DNA of 64,000 nucleotides from the NCBI GenBank assembly GCA_004380135.1, contig QXCR01000046.1, positions 62,001 to 126,000 of the forward strand, read 5' to 3'. Source of the DNA: Stemphylium vesicarium (taxonomy: Eukaryota > Ascomycota > Dothideomycetes > Pleosporales > Pleosporaceae). A model generated the notes under the pieces. The model saw only the letters and a list, made by a program, of their open reading frames with translations, had not been told where the DNA came from and ran no database searches. The position numbers and the translations under genes were made by a program. Position 1 is the stretch's first letter. Every line of letters begins with the position of its first letter. Positions 10,765 to 21,546 of the stretch are shown piece after piece.

Positions 10765-12315
10765 ATGGTAGGACCAGCCCTTCAAAACCAGATACATTCG
10801 CTCAAACCACTGGCATGGATGTTGAGAGCAAGGCACGCTGCGAAAGCATCAGGTATCAACCCAGAAGAAGCCTTCTCGAAGAGGATGCGCGACGCGAAGG
10901 CGCAGGCGGAAGCCGGCAGCGAGGATCACAAAAAATCTATGCAAAAGCTGGGAGAGAAAATGGCTGAGCTACGAGCGAAGCGCGATCTGATTCCATTGAA
11001 GAATGTCCAGCAGTCGAACATGGGAGAGGATTCAGGAACCGCTGAACAAGGACAAGCAGCAGGCGCGAATTCTGTTGTGGTCGCGCCTAAAGATATAACA
11101 CGCCCGCAAAACAACAACAAGCGTAAATCAACCACAAAGGAGTCAGAGGATCGCGCTACTAAGAAGGGCAAGATGCTTAAAGAGCACGCGAAACAGGTTA
11201 CTAAGAAGGCAGACCCAGCTTTAAAAGGCGAGCCTGTTGGGGCTGTATCATCGACACTGAACGCATCAGATCCAATGGATGCCAGTACTGAACCATCCAG
11301 CACATTGTTTGTGCCTGAGAATGGAACGGAGCTATATCCCGCAGCAATAGCTCTGCCCAATTGGTACACGGACATCAAGCCCAGCAGCGCCATCTTTAAG
11401 ACCCTCTCCATGAAACGACCACCTGAACTCACGGCCCTAGACGCCCTCAAAGCAGTCATCACACAATGCGAAGAAGCCAGCAAGCGACGGTCCGAGCTCC
11501 ACAACCTCTGCGACAAGCTCCGCGACAGCGTCCACAAAGCCGAAATTACACTCACCGTCACCCCACACATCCTCCGTAAAGCAAACATGCTCTCACCACA
11601 AGTTGGCCTTCCCCGCATCTTCAAAGATGACGCAAAGTTTCCTCCAGACCTCAAATCAGATGCCTACCAACTCTACCTGCGCTGGTACAAGAACGACCTC
11701 ACCCAAGACATCCTGCGAGGCATCGTCACCAAAAAAGCGAACAACCGCACCAGCGACAGCATCTCAGATACCTACCGCGTAGCCTTCCCCAGCTCAGCAA
11801 AGTACTACGGCCAAGGCGCCCTAGTCCTCGGTCAATGGTGGCCCACGCAACTCTGCACAGTCCGCGACGGTGCGCACGGCGCCGCCCAAGGCGGAATTTT
11901 CGGCGAAAAGGACCACGGTGCCTATTCCATCATGCTATCCGGAGGCTCAGGCTACAACGACAAAGACGACGGCGATACAATCCAGTACTCCGGCACCGAA
12001 GGCAAGAACGGCGTTCCCTCGGAAAACACAACACACCTCCTCACCAGCCACAAGCTCAAGAACGAGATCCGCGTTATCCGCTCTAGTCAGTTGAATAAAA
12101 AGAATCAGTATCGCCCGGAGCGGGGGCTGAGGTACGATGGCCTTTATCGCGTTACGGGGTTTGAGGTGACGGATCGCGAAAAGGCTATGCATCGGTTTAC
12201 GCTGGAGCGGTGTGAGGGCCAGGAGGAGATTAGGTGGAGGGGGAAGGCGAAACGGCCGACTGAATACGAGGTTAGGGAGTATGAACGGTTGAAGGAGAAG
12301 GGGGCTTGGGTTTGA
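10765..12315 (+). CDS. SRA/YDG-domain protein (UHRF1-type DNA-reader domain)
   Basis: An intronless frame of 516 residues. Residues 1-75 are a charged helical region. A Lys-rich, low-complexity linker (about 105-155) holds likely nuclear localisation signals. The C-terminal third is an SRA domain (about 355-505): it includes AAQGGIFGEKDHGAYSIML, SGGSGYNDKDDGDTIQYSG, a Thr-Ser-rich strand and YDGLYRV, the YDG signature. Family knowledge: SRA domains flip out modified cytosine, preferentially in hemimethylated CpG, and in animals (UHRF1) and plants they couple DNA methylation to chromatin. Neither the RING nor the PHD partner domains of UHRF1 are visible, so this is an SRA-only fungal architecture. 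The role in this fungus is unknown. Its presence in a genome with visible RIP is discussed in the findings. Confidence 0.85.
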   Translation: MVGPALQNQIHSLKPLAWMLRARHAAKASGINPEEAFSKRMRDAKAQAEAGSEDHKKSMQKLGEKMAELRAKRDLIPLKNVQQSNMGEDSGTAEQGQAAGANSVVVAPKDITRPQNNNKRKSTTKESEDRATKKGKMLKEHAKQVTKKADPALKGEPVGAVSSTLNASDPMDASTEPSSTLFVPENGTELYPAAIALPNWYTDIKPSSAIFKTLSMKRPPELTALDALKAVITQCEEASKRRSELHNLCDKLRDSVHKAEITLTVTPHILRKANMLSPQVGLPRIFKDDAKFPPDLKSDAYQLYLRWYKNDLTQDILRGIVTKKANNRTSDSISDTYRVAFPSSAKYYGQGALVLGQWWPTQLCTVRDGAHGAAQGGIFGEKDHGAYSIMLSGGSGYNDKDDGDTIQYSGTEGKNGVPSENTTHLLTSHKLKNEIRVIRSSQLNKKNQYRPERGLRYDGLYRVTGFEVTDREKAMHRFTLERCEGQEEIRWRGKAKRPTEYEVREYERLKEKGAWV

Positions 12316-13126
12316 GATTGGGGTGGGATGTGAAAAAGAAGGGGGGAAAGGGAGTTTGAGTCTTTGATGCATGTATGAGTAGATGGATGGGTGTAAGATT
12401 GTTTTTCCGATCAGCGTACGAAGGATGGATGTGTGACTTCTAGCGACGAAGGCGAAGGCGAGGGGAAAGACGTTGTGTGTTCTCACAGCCATGGCTTGTC
12501 TTACTCTTTCCTTTTCCTTTTCCTTTCCACTCACCAGGCCTTGAGGCCGGACAAGGGCAAAAGGAAAAGTGGCGTTTGACGGATTCTTGGTTATGTACCC
12601 CAGAATCGAAGCAATTGGGGTCAAGGAAGGAGAAAAATAAGTCGAGGTTTACCACCACAAATCTCATCTAAACCTCCATCTACTTCAGCTCGGCTATGCT
12701 ATCTACAGACAACATGCATTGCAACAGCCCGGACAGAAACATATAATAGCGGGGAATTCGCTGGTGGTTTACCTACTGAACTACCAATCCGCCAGTATAC
12801 TACTACTTGGATACAGCTAATCGGGGACTGCGAGGGATGCTAACATAGGCCGTGTAATATTTTTTGGAGTGGAAGAGAGTCGGTTAGTTCGAGAAAGTAG
12901 TTGTTGATCAAGAACGAACCGTGTCTGGATACTTGTTACATATTGTATAATTTGATTTCATTCGTCAGGCATCTAGGGAAAACCGTACCCCACAAAAAAA
13001 GAAGAGAAGAACAAAAACGCCGTGTGCCTATATGCTGAAAACAGACCAAGCGCACACATAGCCACACCATCGATATCATCAACCCCTCATCATCACCATA
13101 AACACCATCACGCCAACCACACACAT
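12316..13126. other. Convergent intergenic region SRA gene / L-arabinitol dehydrogenase
   Basis: 3' flanks of two convergent genes. A short (CTTTTC)-like pyrimidine microsatellite is visible near 12505-12530 and A-rich sequence near 12995-13015. No gene is supported. Confidence 0.5.
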
Positions 13127-14340
13127 CTAGTCCAAAGCCTGGATCTGCACCTTGATGCAACCGGTCTTGGGGTCCGCGGCCGTCTTGAAAGCCTCGACTG
13201 CATCCTCGAGCTTAAACCGATGGGTAACCAACTTCTTGAGATCAATAACACCACTCTTGTACAGCCGAATGGCCTTGGGCCAAGTATTGCAGTAGCGGTA
13301 CTGGAACTGCAAGTCGACCTCACGGGTACTAAGTCGCATAAAGGGAATCTTCATTTCGTTCTTGCCGACACCGATGACGAAGACTTTTCCGCCAAACTTG
13401 ACGGTCTGGATAGCAGAGTTAATGGAGCTCTCGACGCCCGTGCATTCCATGGCGTGCGAGGGCTCGACGCCTTCGGTCAGCTTGAGGATGGCGGCTTGGA
13501 AGTCTTCGGCCGAGTGGCTGAATTCCACCTTGTGTGTGAGGACGCCCGGGACGAGCTCCTTGGCAAAGTTGAGCCGCCCTTGGTCAATGTCCGTTATCAC
13601 GAGCGGTGTGGCGCCCGCTGCTTGACAGCATAGGAGCGTTACGAGGCCGATGGGGCCGGCGCCGCAGACGACGACAGGGTCGCCGAGACGGATGTTGGCG
13701 CGATCCATACCTGCGAGAGCCACGCTGAGCGGCTCGAGCATCGCGCCGTCTTCAAATGTCATGCTGTCGGGCAGTTTGTGGCACCACATGGCTGGGTGCT
13801 TGAGGTAACGGCGAAGCAGGCCAGTGACGGGTGGGGTGGAGAGGAAGAGTACGCGCTCGCAGCCGTTGTAGCGGCCTGTGAGGCAGGGCTCGCATTCGCC
13901 GCAGATAATGTTGGGTTCGATGGCTACGCGGTCGCCGGGCTTGAGGTGGGTGACTGAGGAGTGGCATGCCATGACCGTGCCCGCGGATTCGTGTCCTAGA
14001 ACGTGCGTGTCTTCGACAATCATGGGTCCAATGCAGCCCTTGATCATATGTCAGTGTCTTTCTCAATCGAAGTTTATAGCATTTCAATCAGAGGTCGTAA
14101 TCGCCAGGCGATCCGGGATGAGATGGGACGTACAGCATGCCAGAAATGGATGTCACTTCCGCAGATACCGGTGCTCTTGACATTGATCAGAACCTCGCCA
14201 GGCTTCAAGTCTCCTCCTCTTTGCACCTCCTCCAGACTGGGCTCTGCCTCTGCAACCCAGAGATCATGCGCAGGGTTGGTGTAAACACCAATGTTTGCCT
14301 TGGTGGCTTTGACTTCGGTGCCATTGGTAGTGCCGCTCAT
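13127..14340 (-). CDS. ladA: L-arabinitol 4-dehydrogenase
   Basis: Two exons, complement(14134..14340) and complement(13127..14038), give 372 residues. The junction HFWHA|GCIGPMIV restores the conserved family sequence; the intron has donor GTACGT, a CTGAC branch and acceptor AAG. A zinc-dependent medium-chain dehydrogenase: catalytic zinc ligands C60 (GICGSD), H85 and E86 (GHESAG); structural zinc cysteines C115, C118, C121 and C129 (CGECEPCLTGRYNGC); Rossmann motif GAGPIGL followed by VITDID, whose aspartate favours NAD+. The overall pattern (NIGVYTNPAHDLW at the N-terminus, CEPCLTGRYNGCERV) is that of fungal LAD rather than xylitol or sorbitol dehydrogenase. Reaction: L-arabinitol + NAD+ to L-xylulose, second step of fungal L-arabinose catabolism. 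A xylitol dehydrogenase from the same pathway lies about 8 kb to the right. Confidence 0.9.
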
Positions 14341-16008
14341 CTTGGAAATATCTCAGACAACAAATGTTACCAGATCACGAAAAAGATGTAACAAGAAGAA
14401 AGGTAATAAAAGTGAGAAAACGGACAAGTAAACACTGGAGAGCAGAATCGTCAACAGATCAGCTGGCGCGGGTCTTCGGTCCCCGTTCTTTCTGCCTGTC
14501 AAGCTTTCCCAGACTTTACCCTATCCCGCTCCGCTTCCCTCACAAAATGCGGGTGCGGGGCAAACGTAAGTTAATAATTCTCTAAACGTCACGCCCGCCT
14601 TTCAACACCCCCACCGACTCCAGACCGCGGTTGATGTGGTGTGATAAGTTCCACGAATGGGAAGCCGCCAAAGTCCGCAATTGCCCCTATCGGATGTCGG
14701 GGGTAGTCGGGGGAAAGCTGCAGATGGGGATGGAGCTATACCGCATCAAGTAGCGTACCCTACGGGGGTCCACGGGGACCCCGACTCGAAGACAGATTTC
14801 ACGATGCTGGAGCTGTGGTGTTGAGTGGGGGGGAAGTTGTTCGGAGCGGAGCCTCGGCTTAAGGCCGAGGATGCGCGTTCGGCGGTTGGTCCGAACAAAA
14901 GTCTGGACGCGTCAGTCTGGAAGAAAAAAAAATGACTTCTGGATGCGTCGTCAGCTTGATATCATGCAGCCGCCGCGACTGAGCGCTACACGGAAGTCGC
15001 ATCTGCAAGCTCCCCGTCGTTCTCCGTCGAGGGGTCTGGGTCGGACTGTGCCACAGCCCTGCGCAGACAGTCTTTAAATAGCCCGCCACCCCAATCTATT
15101 AACCTTACCATGGCCTTTTCGCTACACGAGCAGATTCCATATTAGCCTATAGAATAAGCTGCGCCGCACGCACATCAGACGCAGACGAGCCGTTCCTGCC
15201 GGGCGTCACGACCGTAGTCCCCGCGCTAGAGCACGCTAGCTGCGCCGCAACATGTGGCTCCATGACAGCGGATAGCAAAAATCGAGTGGCTTGTATCGAA
15301 AGCGCGGTGTAGATTGAAAATAGCCTTGGTGGGCCTTGCAAGGGGTGGAAAGTTATGTTTGAAGCGTAGATGTTCAGAGTCATCGCGCGCGCGTATGCGA
15401 TCGCTGAAGGCAGGCGGTCCTATGCCTCGCAGATCTCCTCTCTTGCGGTCCACAATGTCGCAACGCGGACTTCTGCCATGGATACTAAGGGGGATTTAAT
15501 GGTGTCGCTGAAAAGTGCCTTGGATTTCGGAGGCTTAAGATGACTGATAAGTTGGTCTGGTGATGAGGTGCAATACGAATTCAGGATGAGCCTGAGAATG
15601 GGTTTCATCATGCGCTGCTTCGGGAGGCAGGCATGCCGAAAGAAAGCGAACGAAAATATCTCCTCTTAATGAGAAACGGCGAGTTGCTGGTGTGGTTCGA
15701 TCATCTTTCGATAGTGACTCGCAACTGTGGAGCTGGCGACCTCGAGCACTATGCAGAGTAAGGCTATTTATGATCATCTGCATAGACGTCAACTGGCATG
15801 GAATGCACACCCCATCCCAACAAAATCACACAGTTTGCAACCAGTACGGAGTTTAGATGATTCAAATATTTTGTAAATTGCACTTGTAGATGTGACATGT
15901 AAAAATGAGGGACCCTTGGGTTGCTCCTCCAAAAGGCTAATCGTAACATACAGTAATAGACAACCAATACGCCCAGCACATCTGATCCTGATGCTGTCTT
16001 TGCAGCAT
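14341..16008. promoter_or_regulatory. Upstream region of ladA and 3' flank of noxA
   Basis: 1.7 kb with no supported gene. Just upstream of ladA there are CreA-type repressor matches (consensus SYGGRG): CCCCAC near 14608-14614 and GTGGGG near 14824-14828. A single GGCTAA (XlnR-like, on the minus strand at 15142-15147) lies about 800 bp from the start. These are short motifs expected by chance at appreciable frequency; carbon-catabolite control of this gene is known in the family, so they are reported only as candidates. Confidence 0.4.
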
Positions 16009-17750
16009 CTAAAAATGCTCCTTCCAGAACTTGAAGTTGACTTCCTGGCAAGCGGCCTCTTTGCATGCCTTCTTAATATCACGAGCAGCGACGTTGGGAC
16101 CGCAGAAGTAAACACCAACCTCTGTGCGCAGAGTGCTCTCGAGGCCGTTCATGTAGGTTCGGTCCAGAATACCATCGCGCATACCGCAGAATAAGCGCTG
16201 GAAGTCTGGGCGACCGAAGTTGGTACGAGACTTGAGTTCGGTCAGTGGGTCCTTGTCTGTACCCACGGAGTTGAGGACGATATTTTGGGCAGTGTTAGCA
16301 TCCATCTTTTGCGTAAGGTATGTATGAATGCGCAAGAACTGGTCGCCATCTTGGCCACCGAGAGATTGCGCTTCGAGAGAGGAGAGTAGTGTCTGGAACC
16401 ACTCGAATGAAGACGTGTCTTTGCAGACCCAGATGAATTCGACACGGCGGAGACGCTTGGGTGGGTTCGGGCTTAGGCGGAGGTGGTAAATGGACTTGAG
16501 AATCGAGGCCCATGGTGTGACACCAATACCGGTACCGATGAGGACTGCGACTTCGTTTTCAAAGACGTCTTCAGCGGGGGCTCCGTAGGGTCCGTCGATG
16601 CGGAGAGCGGGCATCTTTTGGCCATGCTGTAGAGCAATCTCGTACATGCCCATAGGGTCTAGCTCATCGTAAAGCTTCGACTGCGACTGACCAGCACCAA
16701 GAGCATCGGCGAGTGCCCGGGTAAAGTCACCGACTTGACGCACATGGACCGAGATGTAAGGGTCGTTGGGGCAGGACGTAATGGTAAATGGATGCCATTG
16801 GTGATAGCTGACATCCGGGCAGTTGAGGAAAAGCCATTGTCCGGGCTTGTACTTCATGCTAGGCTTGGTGAATTGGATCTCAACAGCATCGTACGGGTGG
16901 CGGACGACCTTGACGATCTGTGTCTGGCGCCTGCAGCGGATCTCTCGGTAGAGGCGGTCGAAGAGGTAAAGGCCACCACCGACAAGCTCCCATCGCCAAC
17001 CTTCGTAACCGATACAATGGGTCCAGAAGTTGTCGTGATCGAACGGAGAAAAAGCCGGGGCAGTGTCACGGACGAAGCAGCTAGTCGCGTGCGTGTACAT
17101 GCCGAGAAGGAATGGGATAAACAGGTGATGTGTGTACCAAAACGTCTCGAACGATTGCTGTCGGATCCTGTGATGAGCTGTGGTATAGATCAAGAGCATA
17201 CACAGCAACATGATGTGTCCTGTGATGCCACCAGCCTCTGCGTAGTGAATCTGGAGAGCGATCTGGGGTCGGACTTGCACACGTTCAACGTTGAAAAAGC
17301 TGCTTTTGTTAGCCTTTGTTTGGCCATTAGCACTGTATGTGACTTACTTGACGTAATGCGCTGCTACGTGGAGGATAGTGAAGAAGAGCATGGCGTAAGC
17401 CACTTGTCGATGAAACCACTGAGATTCATCAAGAGGCAGAAAGCGCGCCTTGGGCCGGAGCCATCGGAGGATATTTCTGCACATGGGCATGACGATAACC
17501 ATGGTGTCGACTGACAGGACTAGACCAGCACCTCGTGATATCCAAACCGAGAATTGAAGAGCGTTTAGTGGTGCGAGACGGGGATCGGCAGCTTGCTTCC
17601 ACCTGTTGTTCCGTTAGCTGTGAAACTCAATGAGCTGAGGCATGTGTCCTACCATCCTATACCGAATATAGCCCAATGAAAGCCCCAGAAGAAAAGATGA
17701 AAGGCAATCTTCTGCGGCGTAAATAGCCGCGCAAATGACCCTCCCGACAT
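16009..17750 (-). CDS. noxA: NADPH oxidase A (gp91phox-type catalytic subunit)
   Basis: Three exons, complement(17653..17750), complement(17348..17602) and complement(16009..17299), encode 547 residues, the normal NoxA length. Introns have GTAGGA/CTAAC/CAG and GTAAGT/CTAAC/CAG signals and fall inside TGG and AAC codons. Heme ligands are in place: H97 and H111 (spacing 14) in helix 3, and H175 and H188 (spacing 13) in helix 5. The FAD motif is HPFTIT at about 287; the NADPH motifs are DGPYGAP and GTGIGVTP (about 373-380); the protein ends NFKFWKEHF, the conserved Nox C-terminus. There are no EF hands and no long N-terminal extension, so it is NoxA rather than NoxB or NoxC. Family knowledge: it makes superoxide across a membrane and is needed for hyphal fusion, fruiting bodies and often infection structures. 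It diverges from the small membrane protein at 20988. Confidence 0.93.
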
Positions 17751-20700
17751 GATGGCGGTTCTCTGAAGACAAGCCTCGTTCTTATATACCACAATCCAGT
17801 CGCTTCAAATGTCGACCAACAGTCGTCCGTTCAACGGTGATTAGGGAAAGGATTAAAGGGTGTACGCGTAGTATAAGCGAACCTCAACCAGGAAATAAAA
17901 CGATCCAGTTGAAGTTCAACCCGGCCAGCCAGATACGAAGTGAAGAAAAGAATGTCGGCGTCCAGGGACGAGCGGAGTGATGTGTGATGTAAGAGGGAGC
18001 GGAGGTGGAGGACGACCCAAGGCTGGCCGGGAACCAAGGGTATTAGAATGTCAAGCCTTGGAACAATCCGAGCCTACAGATGCAGATCAGGTGCCAATCG
18101 TGAGAGCCGCGCAATGGTGGGTGGAGCGGCAAGCTGTGCTGAAACCGACAGGGCCTGTTCGGTACGGATGTGGCTCAAACCGATGTCCCGGTAGTTTTCC
18201 GTATACCAGGTGGGTTAAGATGGATGACTGATTAAATCACCAAGAAAGGCAGCAATGCAAAGCAATTGCGGTAGCGCCAAACCCCAACAAGCCTAAGGCC
18301 CGAATGTGAGGTATTGCGGGTGGTGGAGGGGTTTGCGGCTATGCGCAAGCGCCTAGTGTATGAAGAGCGTCTCAGACCTGAAGCGCCAGGCACAAAACCA
18401 TGTTCTTCTTGTCTTTAGGGGAGATGGTCGGAGCCTTCAGATGGCAAAACCTCTTGGAGGAATGCGCAAGACAGTATATGCCGGTGTGTGGCGAAGCGAG
18501 TACCGTCTCTCTAAGTGGGGTTCTCGAGCGGCTGAAGTTGGTGAGGCTGGTGAATATCGCGGCAACGTCCACTACTGTTGCGAATCTACAGCTGTCAAAT
18601 GCCAATCTCGGATGCGATCTGACAGACGTGCCTGAACCGTCGCGGGATGGTTCGGGACGTTTTTCTTCGAGGGGTCGATTTGCGGACGTGCTGGGTATTT
18701 CCTGAGGGGGGCGCGCACTTGATACGCGAGGCCGTGCTGAAACGATGCGCGTTGGAAGGCGTGTGGTGAAGAAGACGGAGAAATCGGGCTGGGTATCTGA
18801 ATGAATCGCTCAAAGCAGTCGTTCGCTACGTAAAATTCGTTATATGCAGATGGCTAGTATGCAGTCACGGGTGTTGACGATGGACAGTCGGTGAGGGACA
18901 AGCGTTTGAGGTAATCGGCTTCCCACCAGGTGGCGGGTCTACCCCTAAACTAGGGTCCTTGCCACGACGACTAGGTATAGCGGAACGGAAAGGAAGCATA
19001 GTGTGAGTCCGTGTTGAGTGCGTGGTGGCTTTGGCATCAGAGCCGCCCAGTGCTGTTGAAGGCGACTTCTCTGTTGTGGTTGGTAGCACCCAATATCAGT
19101 CAGGAACTCGGCGTTGGGCGGGCGGCCAATGGCAGGCCGTCTGCAAGCGCTCAGGTACCCCCACAAAGTTTGCGCCCGTTGCTGCGCAGTGTCTGGCTGC
19201 AGATGTACAAGATCTTTGCCTCTATTTTGGGACCGTCTCCATTGCCCACGGCACGATAGACGGCAGCATGCGAATTGCCGACCTCGTGGACGCCGGACAT
19301 GTTAGTAGCAAGCATCATTAGCATCGCTAGGCCCGCCTTAGGGCCGTGATATCTCAAGCGGTGTGCATTTGCGAGAGAGGCCGAGAGGAGGGCAAAGGCT
19401 CTGGGCAATATTGATGAGAAATTGAGGCTTGTGTACTGCTGAGTGATGGTTGAAGGCCAGACTCTGCCCAGGATGCCAGAGTCGATGACGAGCAGCATTA
19501 CTCCTTCGGTTGGTGATCATGGCTTTCCATGTTAGGAGGCAACGATAAACGCACCTGATGGCAAAGCAACGCCTCTGAAAACAACATCAGACTATTGTTC
19601 TACTCTCCATCTTTTGCCGACACACAAAAGCCCAATCGATCTGCACTCTCACACTCCCCGTGCGTACGCAATGCTCCGACAGCAGCCTTGCAAAAAGCTT
19701 GCCTGGCGTTGCGAACTGATACTGAACGAGTATCGTACCACTTTGTTTGGCGTCAACGCCTGCCATGCCTGCCAGTATCCAAAGTGACGGCATTGACAGC
19801 CACGAGGAGCTTCTGAAGTAAACGTTGTCGTATGATGTTGTTTGATGAGTATGCCTAAGGAACCAGGAGTCTTTGTTCGATATGATCTTCCATGCATAAG
19901 GTTGATCCTCATGCGCCAGGTTTGCGGTGCGCGATCCTGAGGCACAGAGCAGAAACCGGGACTGAGGCATCCGCTGGGTGCGATCACCACCGTGCCGCAT
20001 CTGGTGATGGGCAACGGAGAATTACCGCTTCGATTCTGAAGATCCGCTTGTTCGCATTGCTGCCGTTTCGTCTCCACGCGACAGAGCGTGTCACCAGACA
20101 ATTATTCGCAAACCGCCTCACAATCTTCGGCGCCGATGCCATGCTCGCGAATCTCATCGCGCAAAGAGCGGTATGAGCAACGACCCAAGCCATTTACAAG
20201 AAAATTTCAAGATGAATGGATCCTGCTCTCGCCATCAGCCACGTGAACTTGCAAGATTCCCACGCCTAGCTTACGACTACGAGACACGACCTGTGCCAAG
20301 CGGGTGAAGGCGAATCCTCATAGGATGGATGAACGTCCAGGGCACTGGCACTGTGGCTTGCAGCGGGGCTAACGCCGTTAGCCCATCTCGTGCAGCCAGC
20401 CAATAGCCCCCCTTCACCACGCAATCGCTGCTGAGCGGGTCAAGCGGCTACACAAAGTGGGCACAACCTATCCCACCACCCCCAGTATTCGCCGAGCCCT
20501 GCCCAGCAAGCAGCGGCCGGGACTGGGTTAGAGAGATGGCGCATAATTTGTCTTTACAATTGGGGTCGACCTCCCGCTGTCGCTCCAGATATACTGATAC
20601 ACCTCCCGTCGCGAAGCGCAACGGCAACACCACGCTGCCTGAACACCTAACACGCCTGAGACTCGCCTACGCCTCAGCCCGCAATAATACCTGCGCAATA

Positions 20701-20987
20701 GCTACCCACCCCAGTGCCATCTGTGCCTGAACCACCAAGGAGCCTTTGCCTATTTCGCCTGGTCCGAGAACTGCCGCTGCGACCAAGGCGATTGCTATAA
20801 CAAAACCCGACCTGCCCACGTCCAACCGAAGTCGATGCTCATCTGTCGTTGAGGCTACTGGTAGTCGAAGGGACATTTCCGTTTTCACTTTCTTTCTCTG
20901 GTCTTCTTTTATTATAGCGTTTTCCTTTCCTACACGACCGCGGGCTCGGTTTACTGCTCGTATCCTTTCTTTATAATTCTTTGCACC
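17751..20987. promoter_or_regulatory. 3.2-kb gene-free region between noxA and the NoxD-like gene
   Basis: Both neighbours are transcribed away from this stretch, so it contains both promoters. I read both strands and found only short open frames (at most 151 codons) with no recognisable domain, no clear splice-linked series and no repeat. It is unusually long compared with most other gaps in the gene-rich part of the window. It could hold long 5' leaders, a non-coding RNA or a lineage-specific small gene; nothing in the sequence decides this. Confidence 0.5.
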
Positions 20988-21546
20988 ATGGGCAAGTTAA
21001 TCAAGAACCACTGGGCGCGCCTCATCATCCTCACGGCCGCAGCTTGTAAGTTGTCTCACCTGTTACGACAACTCTAGTACAAGTTTACTAATGTTGCATA
21101 CAGATCAAATAGCGGCTGGCTTCCACTGCTTCTTCTGGCCCAAGATCTTTTGGGATTTCCTCACCAAGAACCTCGATGGCGCTGTCAAGCCCGTACCAGT
21201 ACTTCAAGTCATCAATCTGGTCCTCGGCATCATTGGGCTCGCATGGGAATGGCCGTTACCACTGCTTGCGGGCACCGGACTGCATCGTTCAATCGAAGCA
21301 CGCCTAATCATCTACCCGTTGAGCGCGCTGTGTGCGCTCCTCATCTACCAAGGCACAAATTCTGGACTGTACTACATTGTCGGCATGGGAGCGTATTTCT
21401 GGGCATTCAGCGAAGGCGAGGTACGTCTACATGATATTCTCATCATGCTTTATCAAGTATACTAACATCATACCTTGAAGATTGTCTGTCCAGAACCTTG
21501 GACGCTGCCTAAACGGGGCTCGACAGCTCGCAAACTGGGCGCATAG
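20988..21546 (+). CDS. Small four-helix membrane protein, PRO41/NoxD (p22phox-like) candidate
   Basis: Three exons, 20988..21045, 21104..21420 and 21481..21546, encode 146 residues; introns carry GTAAGT/CTAAT/CAG and GTACGT/CTAAC/AAG signals. The short first exon (MGKLIKNHWARLIILTAAA) and the last exon (IVCPEPWTLPKRG) were found by frame and splice sites. Four hydrophobic segments are visible, at about 10-30, 48-70, 85-103 and 106-122, with short loops and a basic C-terminus. The pattern WEWP after helix 2 and the acidic-Gly-Glu ... Pro-Glu-Pro motif after helix 4 resemble the layout of p22phox (LEYP, GEQW...IEP). From memory of the family, this matches PRO41/NoxD, the ER-associated adaptor required by fungal Nox1/NoxA. 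The assignment is by recognition, not alignment. The gene is confident; the function is moderate. Confidence 0.68.

Noticed and set aside
10926..11654. 242-codon minus-strand open frame
   Set aside because: Antisense to the SRA gene; serine-rich mirror of lysine-rich coding sequence.
16735..17514. 259-codon plus-strand open frame
   Set aside because: Antisense to noxA and spans its splice sites; no recognisable motif.
19649..20101. 150-codon minus-strand open frame between the Nox genes
   Set aside because: No domain, no codon bias, and overlaps other random frames; not enough to call a gene.
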